This document shows, in pieces, positions 13,230 through 19,898 of a stretch of 19,898 nucleotides of DNA; within the stretch, counting starts at the first letter, position 1; every line of letters begins with the position of its first letter. A program made the position numbers and the translations under genes. Under the pieces are notes generated by a model. It was not told the origin of the DNA. It ran no database searches and worked only from the letters and a program-made list of their open reading frames with translations. This stretch comes from CBIHNH01 sp966211425. GTDB lineage: Bacteria > Patescibacteriota > Saccharimonadia > Saccharimonadales > Saccharimonadaceae. The stretch lies in assembly GCA_966211425.1 (NCBI GenBank), contig CBIHNH010000012.1, positions 1-19,898 on the forward strand, written 5' to 3'.

Positions 13230-15398
13230 ATGGGTCAACGAAGACTCTCAAATGCCGCGCCGGACGACACGTCCAAGCGGCCTAACCAACAACAACGCAA
13301 AAAATCAGACAACACCGTACTCAACAGTACGAACACCCGTCGCGGGGAAGTGTTCCGGGCTCAGCGCCGCACGAGCGAGAACGTCAATGTTCGCGCCAGC
13401 CAGCATGTCATCGACATTCCGGTCAACAAATCTACCTACAACGGCTACGCTGGTCGTCAGTTCAGCATGGCTGACATGAAAAAGCAGCGACCTAACCCAA
13501 ACCGACCAAGCCTCCGCGTCATCCCACTCGGCGGTCTCGGCGAAATGGGTATCGGCAAGAACATGATGGCCATCGAGTATGATCAGGACATTATCATTAT
13601 CGATATGGGCTTCTTGTTCCCGGGTGCAGACTACCCAGGTATCAACTACATCACGCCTGATATTACCTATCTCGAAGAGAACAAGCACAAGGTACGCGGT
13701 ATCGTCTTTACTCACGGTCACCTTGACCACATCGGTGCTTTCCGCCACATCGTACACAAGATTCCGGCACCGGTTTACGGTAGCAAGTTTACGCTCGGCA
13801 TGGTCGAAAAGACTATGGAAGAAGCCACCAGTGGCTACACACCCGAGTACAACGTTATGGATCCAGCTACGCACGAACGCGTGCAGCTCGGCGACAGCTT
13901 TAGTATCGAACTCGTACAAGTAAACCACTCGATCCCAGATGCCTGTGCGGTCGTCGTTCGGACACCGGTCGGCGTCATCATCGACACTGGTGACTGGCGT
14001 TTCGAAGAGAAGCCTGTCGACGGCAAGGTTTTTGACCTGGCGCGACTGACCGAGATCGCCACTAAAGAAGGTGTTCTCTTGCTCCTCAACGAATCAACCA
14101 ACTGTGAATCAGAAGGCACCCACACGCATGGTGAGTTCGAAATCCAGGAGAGCTTCGGCCAGATCATGCAGGCTTATCCAAACAATCGCCTGATCCTCTC
14201 AACATTTTCGAGCCAGATCCACCGTATTCAGTTGATCCTCGACGAAGCCAAAAAGAACGGCCGCAAGGTCGCTTTCGCTGGCTACAGCATGATCCAGAAC
14301 GTCGAACTAGCACTTCGCACCGGAACTATCCGCGTGCCAAAAGACACCGTGGTCAAGATGGAAGACCTCGTCAAACTACCTGACGGCAAAGTACTGCTCG
14401 TCTGTACCGGTTCACAGGGTGAGTTCAACGCAGTACTAAACCGCATGGCCTCTGGTGCTCACAAACACATCAAAGTCAAAAGCTCTGATGTCGTCGTGTT
14501 CTCGTCAAACCCAATCCCGGGTAACGAAAAGTACGTCGTCCGAACTGTCGATGGTCTGATGCGCGAGGGAAGTGGCGTTATTCAAAACGGCAAATCCCAC
14601 CTCACCGGTGTTGGACCTATCCACGTTTCTGGTCACGGCTACTACGATGACCACATCAAACTCATCAACGCCATCAACCCGACCTACTACGTACCGATCC
14701 ACGGTGAGTTCCACATGCTGGTACACAATGCCGAGCTGGCTCACAAAGAGTGCGCAATCCCGAAGGATAACATCTTTGTCTGTGACTCGGGTGATATCCT
14801 CGAGTTCTACCACGACGGTAGCGCCAAAAAGACCGGTCGTGTCCCCGTTGGCGGTGTCATGTACGATGACAGCGGTGCAGAAGTCTCCGAAGTTGTTCTC
14901 AAAGACCGTATCCACATGAGTCACGAGGGCATGTTCGTCGTCGTCCTGACTGTAGCCCGTGGCAATGGCCGTTTACTGACCAGCCCGGACATCATCTCGC
15001 GCGGCTTTATCTATCTCCGCGACAGTGAAGAACTGATGAACTTGATTCGCCAGTACCTCAAGCAAAAGGTTGCCCGTAGTTTCGGTGGTCGCAAGGCCGA
15101 CATGGATCAGCTCAAAAAAGAGCTCAAGGATGAAATCACCCACATCCTCTACGACCAGACGCGTCGTACGCCAATCGTTATCCCAGTTATTAACGAGATC
15201 GGTGTCGGTGGTGGCGGCAACCAAGGTGGCCAGGCCAGGCAGCAGGGTCACGCAAACCGTCGCCCGCAGCAGCAACGCCAACAGGCACGTCCTGACGTCG
15301 CCAAGGGTCCGCAGATCGTCCAGGCTCCAGCTATTCCTGAGGTCAAGAACCAACCGTTCGCCCAGGAGTCAGCTAACAAACACATCCGCGAAGTCTGA
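13230..15398 (+). CDS. rnj: Ribonuclease J (metallo-beta-lactamase/beta-CASP RNase)
   Basis: RNase J is the main 5'-to-3' exonuclease and endonuclease in many bacteria lacking RNase E. The catalytic metal site HGHLDH is at residues 162-167, with His233 in NHSIPDA, IDTGDWRF, STNCESEG, FSSQIHRIQ, CTGSQGE, SSNPIPGNE, HVSGHG and VPIHGE in family order. The beta-lactamase domain proper starts near residue 97 (RVIPLGGLGEMG). The ~90 residues before it are basic, Gln/Asn-rich and probably disordered, and the last ~60 form a Gly/Gln/Arg-rich tail, making 722 residues against the usual ~555. Both extensions could bind RNA or partners. A long leader with an AAAGGAA site precedes ATG 13230. The stop is TGA, then a UACG-loop terminator. 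With pnp in the same window it supplies both main RNA decay activities. Confidence 0.96.
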   Translation: MGQRRLSNAAPDDTSKRPNQQQRKKSDNTVLNSTNTRRGEVFRAQRRTSENVNVRASQHVIDIPVNKSTYNGYAGRQFSMADMKKQRPNPNRPSLRVIPLGGLGEMGIGKNMMAIEYDQDIIIIDMGFLFPGADYPGINYITPDITYLEENKHKVRGIVFTHGHLDHIGAFRHIVHKIPAPVYGSKFTLGMVEKTMEEATSGYTPEYNVMDPATHERVQLGDSFSIELVQVNHSIPDACAVVVRTPVGVIIDTGDWRFEEKPVDGKVFDLARLTEIATKEGVLLLLNESTNCESEGTHTHGEFEIQESFGQIMQAYPNNRLILSTFSSQIHRIQLILDEAKKNGRKVAFAGYSMIQNVELALRTGTIRVPKDTVVKMEDLVKLPDGKVLLVCTGSQGEFNAVLNRMASGAHKHIKVKSSDVVVFSSNPIPGNEKYVVRTVDGLMREGSGVIQNGKSHLTGVGPIHVSGHGYYDDHIKLINAINPTYYVPIHGEFHMLVHNAELAHKECAIPKDNIFVCDSGDILEFYHDGSAKKTGRVPVGGVMYDDSGAEVSEVVLKDRIHMSHEGMFVVVLTVARGNGRLLTSPDIISRGFIYLRDSEELMNLIRQYLKQKVARSFGGRKADMDQLKKELKDEITHILYDQTRRTPIVIPVINEIGVGGGGNQGGQARQQGHANRRPQQQRQQARPDVAKGPQIVQAPAIPEVKNQPFAQESANKHIREV

Positions 15399-15420
15399 AG
15401 AGCCTAGCTCATGTAACGAG

Positions 15421-15442
15421 ACAGCCCTACGGGGCTGTTTTT
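15421..15442 (+). terminator. Intrinsic terminator with UACG tetraloop after RNase J
   Basis: ACAGCCC (15421-15427) and GGGCTGT (15432-15438) enclose TACG, a c(UNCG)g-type extra-stable tetraloop, followed by TTTTT. It ends the RNase J transcript 23 nt after the stop. Confidence 0.94.
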
Positions 15443-15450
15443 CGTATCTA

Positions 15451-15479
15451 TTGACAATATAAAATAAAAGTGTTAATAT
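15451..15479 (+). promoter_or_regulatory. Promoter of the PQ-loop gene
   Basis: TTGACA (15451-15456), 17-bp spacer, TAATAT (15474-15479), placed immediately after the RNase J terminator. Transcription would start near 15486, about 26 nt before ATG 15512. Confidence 0.8.
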
Positions 15480-15511
15480 GGTATAAATAACTCAAGGTAT
15501 AAAACAAAAAA

Positions 15512-15832
15512 ATGACAACTATCGCTATTCTCTACATCATCGCAGTGTTTATTTCGATTGCAGCAAGCGGCCCGCAGATTCTCAAGCTATACCGGCTAAA
15601 GGCTTCGGATGAGTTCCAGCTCTCGACGTGGGTGGCTTGGCTTGTCGCCCAGTGTGTATCGCTGGCGTATATGATCTCTATCAGTAACGTTCTGCTGATC
15701 GTAGCGAACGTCCTCTGGGTCTCGTTCTACCTGCTGATGGTGATACTTATCGTTACGTATAGACCTAAACTGTCGATACGCCTGCGAATACGTGGCGTCA
15801 GCGCTACGGTCGCCTACGACACGAAAACGTAA
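15512..15832 (+). CDS. PQ-loop / SemiSWEET-like membrane protein
   Basis: The 106-residue product has three hydrophobic segments (about 2-19, 38-56 and 59-82) and the signature Pro-Gln pair at residues 21-22 (SGPQILKLYRLKASDEFQLSTW), the layout of bacterial SemiSWEETs. Such proteins dimerise to make a six-helix pore and move mono- or disaccharides across the membrane by facilitated diffusion. The ~20-residue C-terminus is basic and cytosolic. For a host-dependent, fermentative CPR cell, sugar uptake is plausible, but the substrate cannot be read here, and other PQ-loop proteins carry amino acids. The start ATG 15512 follows an A-rich stretch with only a weak, distant AAGG. It has its own promoter and no clear terminator before ftsK. 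Confidence 0.82.
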   Translation: MTTIAILYIIAVFISIAASGPQILKLYRLKASDEFQLSTWVAWLVAQCVSLAYMISISNVLLIVANVLWVSFYLLMVILIVTYRPKLSIRLRIRGVSATVAYDTKT

Positions 15833-15837
15833 GCGTC

Positions 15838-15866
15838 TTGCATTTTGTAGCAAATTATGCTACAGT
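15838..15866 (+). promoter_or_regulatory. Upstream ftsK promoter candidate with overlapping 19-bp dyad
   Basis: TTGCAT (15838-15843) and TACAGT (15861-15866) with a 17-bp spacer form a possible second promoter. A perfect inverted repeat, TGTAGCA-aatta-TGCTACA (15846-15864), covers its spacer and most of its -10. This is the geometry of a repressor operator. Read as RNA it could be a weak hairpin, but no U-run follows, so a terminator is less likely. Confidence 0.45.
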
Positions 15867-15883
15867 TTATACATAACCAGATA

Positions 15884-15912
15884 TCGACAGGTTAGGCTGT
15901 GGTATCTATAAT
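15884..15912 (+). promoter_or_regulatory. Promoter proximal to ftsK
   Basis: TCGACA (15884-15889), 17-bp spacer, TATAAT (15907-15912). Transcription would start near 15919, only ~5 nt before the ftsK ATG, so the message is close to leaderless and has no Shine-Dalgarno site. Confidence 0.75.
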
Positions 15913-15923
15913 GAATTTACGAT

Positions 15924-18125
15924 ATGGCAAAAAGAAAAAAACGCACCAGCAAGAGCAAGAAGGCCGTCAAGGCATCAACCCATACGCTACCTGAAGGCTT
16001 TTGGCCCCAAGTAGGCGCAGTTGTCCTCGTCGTATTGGCGTTGCTGCTCGCGCTCGGCATCTTTGGTAGTGGCGGGGCATTTCCGCTGGCGACATACGAT
16101 GCCGGCAAAGCATTGTTCGGCTGGGCAGTGTTCATCTTGCCGTTCTTGTTTGTCTACCGGGCGATTCAGATCTTTCAGGCTGAGCATAACAAAGTCCCTG
16201 GTGTCGTCACCGGTGCGACCATCTTGTTTATCGTCGTTTCCAGTGGCTTCGTGCAGCTGATGCAGGTAAACCCAACCGCTTTTAGCACTACCCATGAGGA
16301 TGGCGGTATTGTCGGCTGGATGTACGCCCAAGCTGCGCTGACTGTCGTTGACGCTAACGTCGGGGCACTTATCAGCGTTATCATCCTGCTTGTTACCAGT
16401 TTGTTCGTTCTCAGCGTCTCTCCGCGCAGCGTTATCGACTGGTTCATAAACTTGTTCAAGCGCGAAGACAGCCCGCTCACGAAAGCTAACGCGAGCATCG
16501 CCGAGAGAGCCAGCAGTGCCCAGCTCCCAACAAAGAGTATCGGTGAACTCAAGCTGAACCAAGGCGTACCAACGGTTGATGCAGAGCTAGATGATAAAAA
16601 AGACAAAGGCCGCCTCAGCAGCCTCCGTAACAGTATCCAGTCCGACAAGACTGCCGAGGATCAGGCCGCTCTGACCAGTACAACCGATCCTGACTGGGAA
16701 GCACCTGGTCTCGATATCCTCGAGAAAAAGCAAAAGCCAGCTGATGCCGGTGACGTCAAACATAACGCCCAGATCATCCAAGACACCCTCGGTGAGTTTG
16801 GCATCGACGTCGAGATGGAAGGCGCCAACATTGGCCCGAAAGTTACTCAGTACACCCTGAAGCCGCCGAGTGGCGTCAAGCTAACGCGTATCACACAGTT
16901 AGAAACTAACATTGCGCTCAACCTCGCCGCCCAAGCGCTTCGTATCGAAGCACCGATCCCCGGTCAACGGGCCGTCGGTATCGAAGTTCCAAACCGAAAA
17001 GCAGCCGATGTGCGTCTCTATGGCATCCTCAGCTCACGCCAATGGTCAGGAACATCTGAGCCGCTCGGGTTTGCTATCGGTAAAGACATCGCCGGTGACG
17101 CCGTCGTCGGCGAGCTCAATAAGATGCCGCACCTTTTGATTGCTGGTCAGACCGGCTCCGGTAAGTCAGTCATGATCAATACGCTGCTCACGAGCTTGCT
17201 TTACCGTAACAGTCCAGCCGACATGCGCCTTATCCTCGTCGACCCGAAACAGGTTGAGATGGCGCCGTACGAAGACATCCCACATCTGCTCACGCCGATT
17301 ATCACCGAACCAGAAAAGACCATCAGCGCCCTCAAATGGGCAGTGAACGAGATGGAGCGCCGCTATAGTCTGCTCGCGGAGCAAAAGTTGCGCGACATCC
17401 ATACGTTCAACCAAAAGAACTCAGAGGAAGCCATGCCGTATATCGTCATCGTTATCGATGAGCTGGCTGATCTGATGATGGTCGCAGCCCGCGACGTTGA
17501 GGCGCTCATCGTCCGCCTGGCGCAAAAAGCCCGTGCAGTCGGTATCCACCTGGTGCTGGCGACACAGCGTCCATCGGTTGACGTTATTACTGGTCTGATC
17601 AAAGCCAACGTTCCGGCGCGTATCGCCTTTACCGTTGCCTCACAGGTAGACTCACGAACCATTCTCGATCAAGTGGGGGCAGAGAAGCTCCTCGGCCAAG
17701 GTGACATGCTGCTGCTGACACCGGCCATGAACAAGCCAAAACGTATCCAGGGCGCCTGGGTGACTGATGACGAAGTCGTTAAGATCACCGATCATCTCCG
17801 TATGCAACGACCACCGCAGTACGATGACGAGATTGTCGCTCAACCGGTTCAGCTCAACGGCAAGGGTGGTATCGTCATGGATCACGACGCCGGCAGTGGT
17901 GACGACGATATGTACAAGGACGCCGTCCGGGTCGTCGTCGAAGCCGGCAAAGCATCGACATCGCTCCTCCAGCGCCGCCTCCGTATCGGCTATGGCCGCG
18001 CAGCCCGCATCATCGAAGAGATGGAAGAGCAGGGCATCGTCGGCGCCGCTAGCGGCTCCAAGCCCCGTGACGTGCTGATCACCAGCGTTGATGACCTCTA
18101 CGGCACGAACGAAGACGGCATCTAG
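15924..18125 (+). CDS. ftsK: DNA translocase FtsK/SpoIIIE
   Basis: FtsK pumps DNA through the closing division septum and helps resolve chromosome dimers. The 733-residue product begins with a Lys-rich cytoplasmic stub, then about four membrane helices within residues ~30-175, a ~90-residue charged linker, and the alpha domain (IQDTLGEFGIDVEMEGANIGP). The RecA-like motor has Walker A GQTGSGKS (408-415), LVDPKQVEMAPYEDIPHLL, and Walker B YIVIVIDELADLMM, with LATQRPSVDVITGLIKANVP downstream. The C-terminal gamma winged helix (ASTSLLQRRLRIGYGRAARIIEEME) implies recognition of polar KOPS/SRS-type DNA sites. The linker is short compared with E. coli FtsK (1329 residues), as in SpoIIIE-sized family members. 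The start ATG 15924 is almost at the predicted transcript 5' end. The stop is TAG 18123-18125. Confidence 0.97.
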   Translation: MAKRKKRTSKSKKAVKASTHTLPEGFWPQVGAVVLVVLALLLALGIFGSGGAFPLATYDAGKALFGWAVFILPFLFVYRAIQIFQAEHNKVPGVVTGATILFIVVSSGFVQLMQVNPTAFSTTHEDGGIVGWMYAQAALTVVDANVGALISVIILLVTSLFVLSVSPRSVIDWFINLFKREDSPLTKANASIAERASSAQLPTKSIGELKLNQGVPTVDAELDDKKDKGRLSSLRNSIQSDKTAEDQAALTSTTDPDWEAPGLDILEKKQKPADAGDVKHNAQIIQDTLGEFGIDVEMEGANIGPKVTQYTLKPPSGVKLTRITQLETNIALNLAAQALRIEAPIPGQRAVGIEVPNRKAADVRLYGILSSRQWSGTSEPLGFAIGKDIAGDAVVGELNKMPHLLIAGQTGSGKSVMINTLLTSLLYRNSPADMRLILVDPKQVEMAPYEDIPHLLTPIITEPEKTISALKWAVNEMERRYSLLAEQKLRDIHTFNQKNSEEAMPYIVIVIDELADLMMVAARDVEALIVRLAQKARAVGIHLVLATQRPSVDVITGLIKANVPARIAFTVASQVDSRTILDQVGAEKLLGQGDMLLLTPAMNKPKRIQGAWVTDDEVVKITDHLRMQRPPQYDDEIVAQPVQLNGKGGIVMDHDAGSGDDDMYKDAVRVVVEAGKASTSLLQRRLRIGYGRAARIIEEMEEQGIVGAASGSKPRDVLITSVDDLYGTNEDGI

Positions 18126-18169
18126 ACAATAACGCTTGCGCTTTTCTCAGTAGTGGCGTATACCAGAGG

Positions 18170-18175
18170 TATAAC
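18170..18175 (+). promoter_or_regulatory. -10 element of the 18208 gene
   Basis: TATAAC at 18170-18175; transcription would begin near 18182. No convincing -35 is seen. The position argues against the in-frame TTG at 18178 and for ATG 18208, which has an AAAGGG ribosome-binding site about 9 nt upstream. Confidence 0.45.
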
Positions 18176-18207
18176 AGTTGTATCTAAAACAAAAAGGGTA
18201 TAGCGAA

Positions 18208-18882
18208 ATGTCGATAGAATCACTTCCATCTACTAACTCACACGAGAGAAACCTCGTTCTTGATCAGAGCGGGATCCACGGGGCGCTCGAAGGCGTCGTG
18301 ACGGTAGCGACCCCTGAAGAAGCCCTCGAACAGAAGCGCGAGTTTGAGCGGATGGCACTTGCCTTTATGGACTCACCTGAGGCGCGGGCAATGATCCTCG
18401 ATGCGTACTTGGATCACCCGGTAGAAGCATTCCGCGGGCAATTTCTTGCACTCGAACAATTATATAAAGGGCGAACGCTTGGGCGTGGCTACTATGACGG
18501 CACCCAAGTCTCTGAGTTTTGCACCCAGGATCATGAACGTGCACGCGCCGACCATCTGTTCCGTCATACTGAGCTACCTAGTGGCAGCGAGTACTATCAG
18601 GTTAGCAAAGCGTTTACATCCTTCGGTTATCCGGAAGTAGTGACGATAACGCTCCAGAACGATCAACTCAGTGTTCAGGCCGATACATACTCTCGAGGCC
18701 AAAGGGGCCGTGTCGAGCTCGAGGGTGATCGACGTGAGCAAATCCTTGCCGAGTTGTTCGACGGTACGCTGACGGCCAGCGCAACGCACATCATGCGTGA
18801 TGAGGCTACGCGTTTCGAGAATGACCGACAGGCGCGGGACTGCCTCAAAAAAGTCCGCGATAGCGAATATCAGGGCTTTTAG
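18208..18882 (+). CDS. Hypothetical protein, 224 aa
   Basis: I do not recognise this family. The product is acidic and soluble-looking, with no signal peptide or membrane segment. The N-terminal half is helical (EEALEQKREFERMALAFMDSPEARAMILDAYLDHP). A middle part contains GRGYYDGTQVSEF and several His, Cys and aromatic residues. The C-terminal half has beta-like strands (PEVVTITLQNDQLSVQADTY) followed by GRVELEGDRREQILAELFDG and a charged helical end. A single Cys near residue 107 is the only one before C212-C213-region residues near DCLKK. I see no catalytic signature. The start is ATG 18208 with AAAGGG upstream. The gene lies between ftsK and the rpsF operon and appears to have its own promoter. 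No terminator separates it from the rpsF promoter. Confidence 0.76.
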   Translation: MSIESLPSTNSHERNLVLDQSGIHGALEGVVTVATPEEALEQKREFERMALAFMDSPEARAMILDAYLDHPVEAFRGQFLALEQLYKGRTLGRGYYDGTQVSEFCTQDHERARADHLFRHTELPSGSEYYQVSKAFTSFGYPEVVTITLQNDQLSVQADTYSRGQRGRVELEGDRREQILAELFDGTLTASATHIMRDEATRFENDRQARDCLKKVRDSEYQGF

Positions 18883-18884
18883 GC

Positions 18885-18913
18885 TTTCCATATCACTACT
18901 TTTCTGGTACAAT
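18885..18913 (+). promoter_or_regulatory. Promoter of the rpsF-ssb-rpsR operon
   Basis: TTTCCA (18885-18890), 17-bp spacer, TGG-extended TACAAT (18908-18913). It starts just after the stop of the 18208 gene. The transcript would begin near 18920, giving an ~84-nt leader before rpsF. Confidence 0.68.
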
Positions 18914-18932
18914 AACCTCTGTTAATAACTAA

Positions 18933-18994
18933 CCTGCAATCTATCGTCATGATAGGTTGCCAAGGCAAGCAGTGCTTGCCGAGTCCACAGGAGG
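18933..18994 (+). promoter_or_regulatory. Structured rpsF leader, candidate S6:S18-binding autoregulatory RNA
   Basis: Two hairpins are evident. The first is a 10-bp stem 18936-18945/18951-18960 (GCAATCTATC with GATAGGTTGC, one U-G pair, loop GTCAT). The second is a perfect 7-bp stem GGCAAGC (18964-18970)/GCTTGCC (18974-18980) with loop AGT. CCG at 18979-18981 follows on the 3' side. CCT (18933-18935) can pair with AGG (18989-18991), closing a junction that overlaps the Shine-Dalgarno AGGAGG (18989-18994). Known S6:S18 leader motifs mimic the 16S binding site and carry a conserved CCG next to a hairpin. Because S6 and S18 are both encoded here, feedback repression is a reasonable inference. 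Confidence 0.6.
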
Positions 18995-19003
18995 TCTCAA
19001 ATT

Positions 19004-19348
19004 ATGCGAGAGTACGAACTAACCGTACTGATCCACCCTGATCTCGAGGCAGATCTCGAGACGCCGCTCGGTGTTGTCCGTGATATCATCACCAGCAACG
19101 GCGGAACTATTACCAGCGAAGATAACTGGGGCAAGAAGCGCCTCGCGTATCGTATCGCAAAGGAAGATTTTGCTGTATATGTACAGCTTGTCGTTATGCT
19201 TCCTGCTGCGGCAGTTGCCAAAGTTGACAGCGTCCTCAACATCACCGACAGCGTGCTTCGACACCTGCTCGTCAGTGTTGATCCGAAAGCCAAGGCAGCA
19301 GCGCTTGAGGCGGCAAAGAAGTCTGAAGACGAAAAAGAAGAGGAGTAG
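19004..19348 (+). CDS. rpsF: 30S ribosomal protein S6
   Basis: S6 pairs with S18 on the 16S rRNA central domain. The 114-residue product starts MREYELTVLIHPDLEADLE, with the conserved GGTITSEDNWGKKRLAYRI strand-helix and DFAVYVQL, ending in a Lys/Ala then Glu/Asp-rich acidic tail (SEDEKEEE) typical of S6. The start ATG 19004 has AGGAGG nine nt upstream. The leader is structured and probably regulatory. ssb follows after 3 nt, with its Shine-Dalgarno GAGGAG inside the S6 tail codons, so translation of the two is likely coupled. The first gene of the rpsF-ssb-rpsR operon, an order widespread in bacteria. Confidence 0.97.
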   Translation: MREYELTVLIHPDLEADLETPLGVVRDIITSNGGTITSEDNWGKKRLAYRIAKEDFAVYVQLVVMLPAAAVAKVDSVLNITDSVLRHLLVSVDPKAKAAALEAAKKSEDEKEEE

Positions 19349-19351
19349 ATC

Positions 19352-19810
19352 ATGGCTAAGGGGTTCAATAAGGTAATACTCATGGGAAACCTGACACGGG
19401 ATCCCGAAACACGGACAACGCCTAACGGCCAGACCGTGACTAACTTTAGCCTGGCAGTCAACCGCACCTGGAAGGGTGCCGACGGCCAGCAAAACGAAGA
19501 TGTGAACTATATCGACTGTGTTGCTTGGGGTAAGCCGGGTGAGATCATCGCCCAGTACCTCGGCAAGGGCCGTGCAGTACTCGTCAGCGGTCGTCTCGAC
19601 CAGCGCAGCTGGGAAGACAAAGAGACCGGCGGCAAGCGCTCAAAGATCGAAGTTGTCGTGGAAGACTTCAACTTTGTCGGTGACGGCGCAGGTGGCGGCG
19701 GAAACGCTCCGAGCGGTGGCAGCAATTCATCTTCGTCTAACAAATCAGCAACTAACGATGCTCCTGAGATCGACGACAAGCCGATCGACCTCAGCGAGAT
19801 TCCATTCTAA
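19352..19810 (+). CDS. ssb: Single-stranded DNA-binding protein
   Basis: SSB coats single-stranded DNA during replication, repair and recombination, working as a homotetramer. The 152 residues comprise an OB fold at ~1-110 (FNKVILMGNLTRDPETR, VTNFSLAVNRTWKG, YIDCVAWGKPGEIIAQYL, GKGRAVLVSGRLDQRSW, VVVEDFNFVGDG), a Gly/Ser/Asn-rich flexible linker, and the acidic tip DLSEIPF that recruits partner proteins; the family consensus is DDDIPF, so the tip is slightly less acidic than usual. The start ATG 19352 is 3 nt after the rpsF stop. The TAA stop overlaps the AAGGAG ribosome-binding site of rpsR. Placement between the S6 and S18 genes is the classical arrangement and ties its expression to ribosomal protein output. 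Confidence 0.97.
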   Translation: MAKGFNKVILMGNLTRDPETRTTPNGQTVTNFSLAVNRTWKGADGQQNEDVNYIDCVAWGKPGEIIAQYLGKGRAVLVSGRLDQRSWEDKETGGKRSKIEVVVEDFNFVGDGAGGGGNAPSGGSNSSSSNKSATNDAPEIDDKPIDLSEIPF

Positions 19811-19818
19811 GGAGAACT

Positions 19819-19898
19819 ATGGCTCGACGATTTAAGAAAGATATCCCTGCATACTTTGACTACAAAGACGTCAAAACTCTGCAGCGTTTCGTAAACCT
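19819..19898 (+). CDS. rpsR: 30S ribosomal protein S18, N-terminal part (3' end outside window)
   Basis: Only 26 complete codons are visible: MARRFKKDIPAYFDYKDV then KTLQRFVN. This matches the S18 start, where a basic N-terminus is followed by a D/Y-K-D segment and then L-x-x-[FY]-[IV]. S18 binds the 16S rRNA central domain as a heterodimer with S6. ATG 19819 is preceded by AAGGAG, which overlaps the ssb stop codon. The gene is cut by the window end, not truncated biologically. As the last visible gene of the operon it supports the idea that the rpsF leader senses the S6:S18 complex. Confidence 0.92.
   Translation, partial: MARRFKKDIPAYFDYKDVKTLQRFVN

Noticed and set aside
13305..13928. 207-aa minus-strand frame inside RNase J
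   Set aside because: Antisense to the catalytic domain coding sequence; no independent support.
15846..15864. Inverted repeat read as an intrinsic terminator of the PQ-loop gene
   Set aside because: The stem is only 7 bp and AT-containing, and no U-run follows. The overlap with a promoter makes an operator the better reading, though neither is proven.
18126..18160. Possible terminator after ftsK (CGCTTGCG followed by TTTT)
   Set aside because: Only about 3 bp can pair with a 2-nt loop, too weak to call.

Overview
The window reads as a chromosomal housekeeping segment from a Candidatus Patescibacteria (CPR) bacterium, most likely Candidatus Saccharibacteria (TM7). I infer this from protein character and gene content, not from a search. 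Pointers are RNase J next to FtsK, an rpsF-ssb-rpsR cluster, a C-x2-H variant MutM zinc finger, a family 4-like uracil-DNA glycosylase without its usual cluster cysteines, an RCC1-repeat surface protein, and several short lineage-specific proteins. TGA serves as a stop codon (truB, the gene ending at 12497, RNase J), so this is standard code 11, which excludes the recoded Gracilibacteria/Absconditabacteria. Base composition is near 50% GC by eye. I see no tRNA, rRNA, CRISPR, insertion sequence or phage gene, and no gene-free stretch over 300 bases.

Layout. 1-779 is the 3' end of an RCC1-repeat surface-type protein. 810-2585 holds mutM and holA (DNA repair and replication), which converge on rpsT (minus strand) across a bidirectional terminator. 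3211-5109 encodes a DHH-fold protein that has lost its catalytic motifs and carries a long Pro/Ala/acidic tail; it meets a minus-strand PIG-L deacetylase in a shared CTAG stop. 5816-10470 carries truB, rpsO and pnp in the classical bacterial order, interrupted by two unknown genes that each have a near-consensus promoter. 10591-13107 holds two tandem paralogous single-pass membrane proteins and the uracil-DNA glycosylase. 13230-15398 is RNase J. 15512-15832 is a PQ-loop (SemiSWEET-like) membrane protein, followed by ftsK, an unknown gene, and rpsF-ssb-rpsR, which runs off the end.

How the genes work together. Most serve core information processing: base-excision repair (MutM, UDG), replication (HolA, SSB), ribosome and tRNA maturation (S20, S15, S6, S18, TruB), RNA decay (PNPase, RNase J) and chromosome segregation (FtsK). 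Two styles of gene start are visible. One group has a -10 hexamer 3-8 nt from the start codon and no Shine-Dalgarno site, which implies leaderless mRNA: mutM, PIG-L, truB, the 6504 gene and rpsO, with ftsK nearly so and holA possibly so. The other group has structured leaders with strong Shine-Dalgarno sites: pnp has a 14-position stem, and rpsF has two hairpins plus a CCG that suggest S6:S18 autoregulation.

The best leads for new biology are the leader RNAs, the Cys-pair membrane paralogs at 10591-12497, the pseudo-DHH protein, the cysteine-depleted UDG, and the dyad over an upstream ftsK promoter. I found no clear multi-gene defence or mobile system.
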